Assembly: GCA_963803115.1 (NCBI GenBank)
Contig: CAWDLN010000008.1
Location: forward strand, 1-64,000
Length of the DNA: 64,000 bases
Origin: DATBGZ01 sp963803115
GTDB taxonomy: Bacteria; Actinomycetota; Actinomycetes; Mycobacteriales; Micromonosporaceae
Reading direction: 5' to 3'
Positions 62,049-64,000 of the stretch are shown here, one piece after another. A model generated the notes under the pieces. That model had not been told where the DNA came from, ran no database searches, and was given only the letters and a program-made list of their open reading frames with translations. The stretch's first letter is position 1; each line of letters opens with the position of its first letter. A program made the position numbers and the translations under genes.

Positions 62049-64000
62049 GTCGCCTCCAGCCTCGTATCGCCGTCAACGGCCTCGTCGTGGTCAACGTCGT
62101 CCGTCGGGGAAAGGTCGTCGTCGGCCTCGCGTCGGCCGCGAGCCATGCCGGCCTGGAATGAACTCATCATCGCCCGCAACTCTTCGGGTGAGCGAGAACT
62201 GGCGGCCTGTGTCTCATTGTCGAGGTCCCCCCCGGACTCGCGCAGCTCCGACGCCAGGTTTGTCTGGCGGACCCGTTTGGGCAGGCCGTCCGCGTCGTCG
62301 TCGGCGGCCTCGATGATCTCCTGTCGAGCATGGCGAGGAATGGGTTTGCCCGGCGTGGCGATGATCACACCGGATGCCTGATCCATCGCCTGGGCCTGCG
62401 CCGGCGTCGGACGCCGGGTTGGCAGTGGCTCCCCTTCGGCGATGATCGGACTGAATGTCGGGGCCGGCGACCGCGGCGCGGGCGGGTACGCCGCGGCCAG
62501 TGCTACGAACGCCCCGTCGGCGGACGGATCGTGGGCAGCGGCCGCCGAGCCCGCTGGCAGGGCCGGCTGCTCGCCCGGGACCGCGAGCAGCACGTCGGGT
62601 AGGAGCGCGACCGCCGTGACGCCGCCGTACGGCGAGGAACGCAGTTGCACCCGCACACCGTGTCGAGCCGCCAGCCGCGCCACCACGAACAAGCCGAGCT
62701 GGGCACTGATGCCCGGGTCGAAGTCGGGTGGGGCGGCGAGCCGGGAGTTCAACTCCGCCAATGCGGTCGCCGGCATGCCAAGCCCGCGGTCCTCGATCTC
62801 AATGGCGAGGCCATTCGTCACCGGTTCCCCACCGATGTTGACGCGAGTGTGCGGAGGCGAGAACGACGTCGCGTTTTCGATCAGCTCGGCCAGCAGATGG
62901 ATGACGTCGGCGACGGCTCGGCCGGCGACCGCCACCTCCGGCACCGGCCGGATGCTCACTCGGGCGTAGTCCTCAACCTCCGAAACGGCGCCGCGTACGA
63001 CGTCGACCAAGGGCACCGGGTTTCGCCAGCCCCGCCCGGGCGCGGCACCAGCCAGGATCACGAGGTCCTCCGCGTGACGGCGCATCCGGGTTGCCAGATG
63101 GTCGATACGGAACAGGTCCTCGAGCTCGTTCGCGTCCTCGGTGCGGCGCTCGATACGGTCCAGAATGGACAGTTGACGGTGCAGCAGGGTCTGGCTGCGC
63201 CGGGCGATGTTGAGGAAGACCTCGTTCACGCCGCGGCGCACATTCGCCTCCGCCACGGCGGAGGCGACCGCCGTGCGCTGCAGGGCGTTGAACGCGTGGC
63301 CGACCTGGCCGATCTCATCGTCCCCATAGGGCAGCGGTGGCGCCTCCGCGACGACGTCGACGTGTTCGCCCTGCCGGAGCTGGCTCACCACCCGGGGCAG
63401 ACGGTCGATGGCGAGCTCCTGCGCGGCTTGGCGCAGGCCCGCCAGGCGTCGGATAAGACTGCGGCCGACGCGAAGCGATGCGACCGAGGTGACCACCACC
63501 GCGATCAGACCAAGCAGCCCGGCCACCACCAGCCGGCCGAAGATGAACCGCGCTTCCGATCGACTCCGGTCGACAAGGCGGTCAGCCGCGGCGAGCTCGA
63601 GCCGCTGAAGGTCGCCGGAGACACGATCATAGGCGGCTCGCCATCCAGCCGCGTCGATCGGTGGAACCGCGCCGTCGTGTGCGTCGGCGACGATCTCGTT
63701 TTCCAAGGTGATGAGGGAGGCATAGGCGCTGCCAGCGGCCAAGGCCTCGTACTCAACGCGGTCGGTGAGGTTCAAGTCCGGCTGCGCGAGCGCGAACTGG
63801 TAGCGCTGCGCTCCGATCAACTGCACGGTCTGGCCGAGATCGGCGGCCGGGAAAATTCCGGCGGCGAGTGCGCCAGTGATGACGGTGTCCTCCTGGGCCA
63901 GCACCTCGCGGGCCCGGCCGAGTGCCATCAGCGCTCGAGCCTCCCGGGCAAGGTCCTCATTGGACACTCGGATCACGGTGGAGTACACGCTGAAGCCGGC
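62045..64000 (-). CDS. cvnA: Conservon sensor kinase-like protein CvnA, 5' end beyond the window
   Basis: At least 651 codons, open at the right edge. An external helical sensor region resembling the nitrate-sensing (NIT) domain (LARE ARALMALGRAREVLAQEDTVITGAL), a membrane helix (LVVAGLLGLIAVVVTSVASLRVG), a HAMP-like linker, a dimerisation-like helix (NIARRSQTLLHRQLSILDRIE) and an ATPase domain (LAELIENATSFSPPHTRVNI, IEIEDRGLGMPATALAELN, LGLFVVARLAARHGVRVQLRSSPYGG). The HisKA phosphoacceptor motif is weak, as typical for CvnA. A proline-rich tail follows. Confidence 0.92.
   Translation of the reverse strand, partial: AGFSVYSTVIRVSNEDLAREARALMALGRAREVLAQEDTVITGALAAGIFPAADLGQTVQLIGAQRYQFALAQPDLNLTDRVEYEALAAGSAYASLITLENEIVADAHDGAVPPIDAAGWRAAYDRVSGDLQRLELAAADRLVDRSRSEARFIFGRLVVAGLLGLIAVVVTSVASLRVGRSLIRRLAGLRQAAQELAIDRLPRVVSQLRQGEHVDVVAEAPPLPYGDDEIGQVGHAFNALQRTAVASAVAEANVRRGVNEVFLNIARRSQTLLHRQLSILDRIERRTEDANELEDLFRIDHLATRMRRHAEDLVILAGAAPGRGWRNPVPLVDVVRGAVSEVEDYARVSIRPVPEVAVAGRAVADVIHLLAELIENATSFSPPHTRVNIGGEPVTNGLAIEIEDRGLGMPATALAELNSRLAAPPDFDPGISAQLGLFVVARLAARHGVRVQLRSSPYGGVTAVALLPDVLLAVPGEQPALPAGSAAAAHDPSADGAFVALAAAYPPAPRSPAPTFSPIIAEGEPLPTRRPTPAQAQAMDQASGVIIATPGKPIPRHARQEIIEAADDDADGLPKRVRQTNLASELRESGGDLDNETQAASSRSPEELRAMMSSFQAGMARGRREADDDLSPTDDVDHDEAVDGDTRLEAT

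Overview
The window is a join of two unrelated genomes. Positions 1 to about 7,650 carry an alphaproteobacterial (Rhizobiales-like) ribosomal and replication neighbourhood: fabD, rpsF, rpsR, a DUF2232 membrane protein gene, rplI, cfa, dnaB, alr and the first 75 codons of radA. Almost every gene there is broken by one-base insertions or deletions, as in uncorrected error-prone sequence. Inside radA the sequence switches to a high-GC actinomycete, which continues to the end with nearly intact genes, frequent GTG/TTG starts and many 4-bp start/stop overlaps. Micromonosporales or a related order is plausible but not established.

Actinomycete layout. 7.65-14.3 kb: truncated GT4 mannosyltransferase, a lipoprotein coupled to a divergent FtsH-like protease, rph-rdgB, and a membrane-anchored unknown. 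14.3-21.2 kb: histidine utilisation operon on the minus strand (hutU, an M20 amidohydrolase, hutF, hutI, hutH). 21.3-25.3 kb: a large perfect palindrome, about fifteen copies of a 16-bp tandem repeat, then a betaine/osmoprotectant ABC transporter whose binding protein looks circularly permuted and whose ATPase gene is divergent from the permeases. 25.4-29 kb: MTH938-like protein, an antibiotic kinase-like protein, a coiled-coil protein, a minimal Erm-like methyltransferase and a haloalkane dehalogenase-like hydrolase.

29-37.3 kb is the most unusual stretch. A small membrane protein is followed by a winged-helix-like gene with an internal frameshift next to a 15-bp repeat. That gene overlaps a 1,054-residue protein with two different P-loop ATPase modules, the second HerA/FtsK-like. 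A membrane protein, a second 16-bp tandem repeat and a MoxR-VWA chaperone-type pair follow. The two-gene ATPase unit matches no system I can name and is the best candidate for something undescribed.

37.4-53.4 kb: hydrolase plus ArsR-type regulator, an MFS exporter whose start codon lies inside a near-perfect 38-bp palindrome, two ABC-2 exporters with associated membrane proteins, a DUF4389 protein, a GxGYxYP-family protein, and an SDR gene with an IS630-family element inserted just upstream of its start. 53.4-64 kb, all minus strand: a methyltransferase, two sodium:solute symporters with DUF485-like partners under a LytS/LytTR two-component system, and a conservon (cvnA-D) running off the end.

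A palindrome TCCAnnnTGGA recurs about twelve times across the actinomycete part and was not seen in the first 7.65 kb. It looks like a genome-specific over-represented word.
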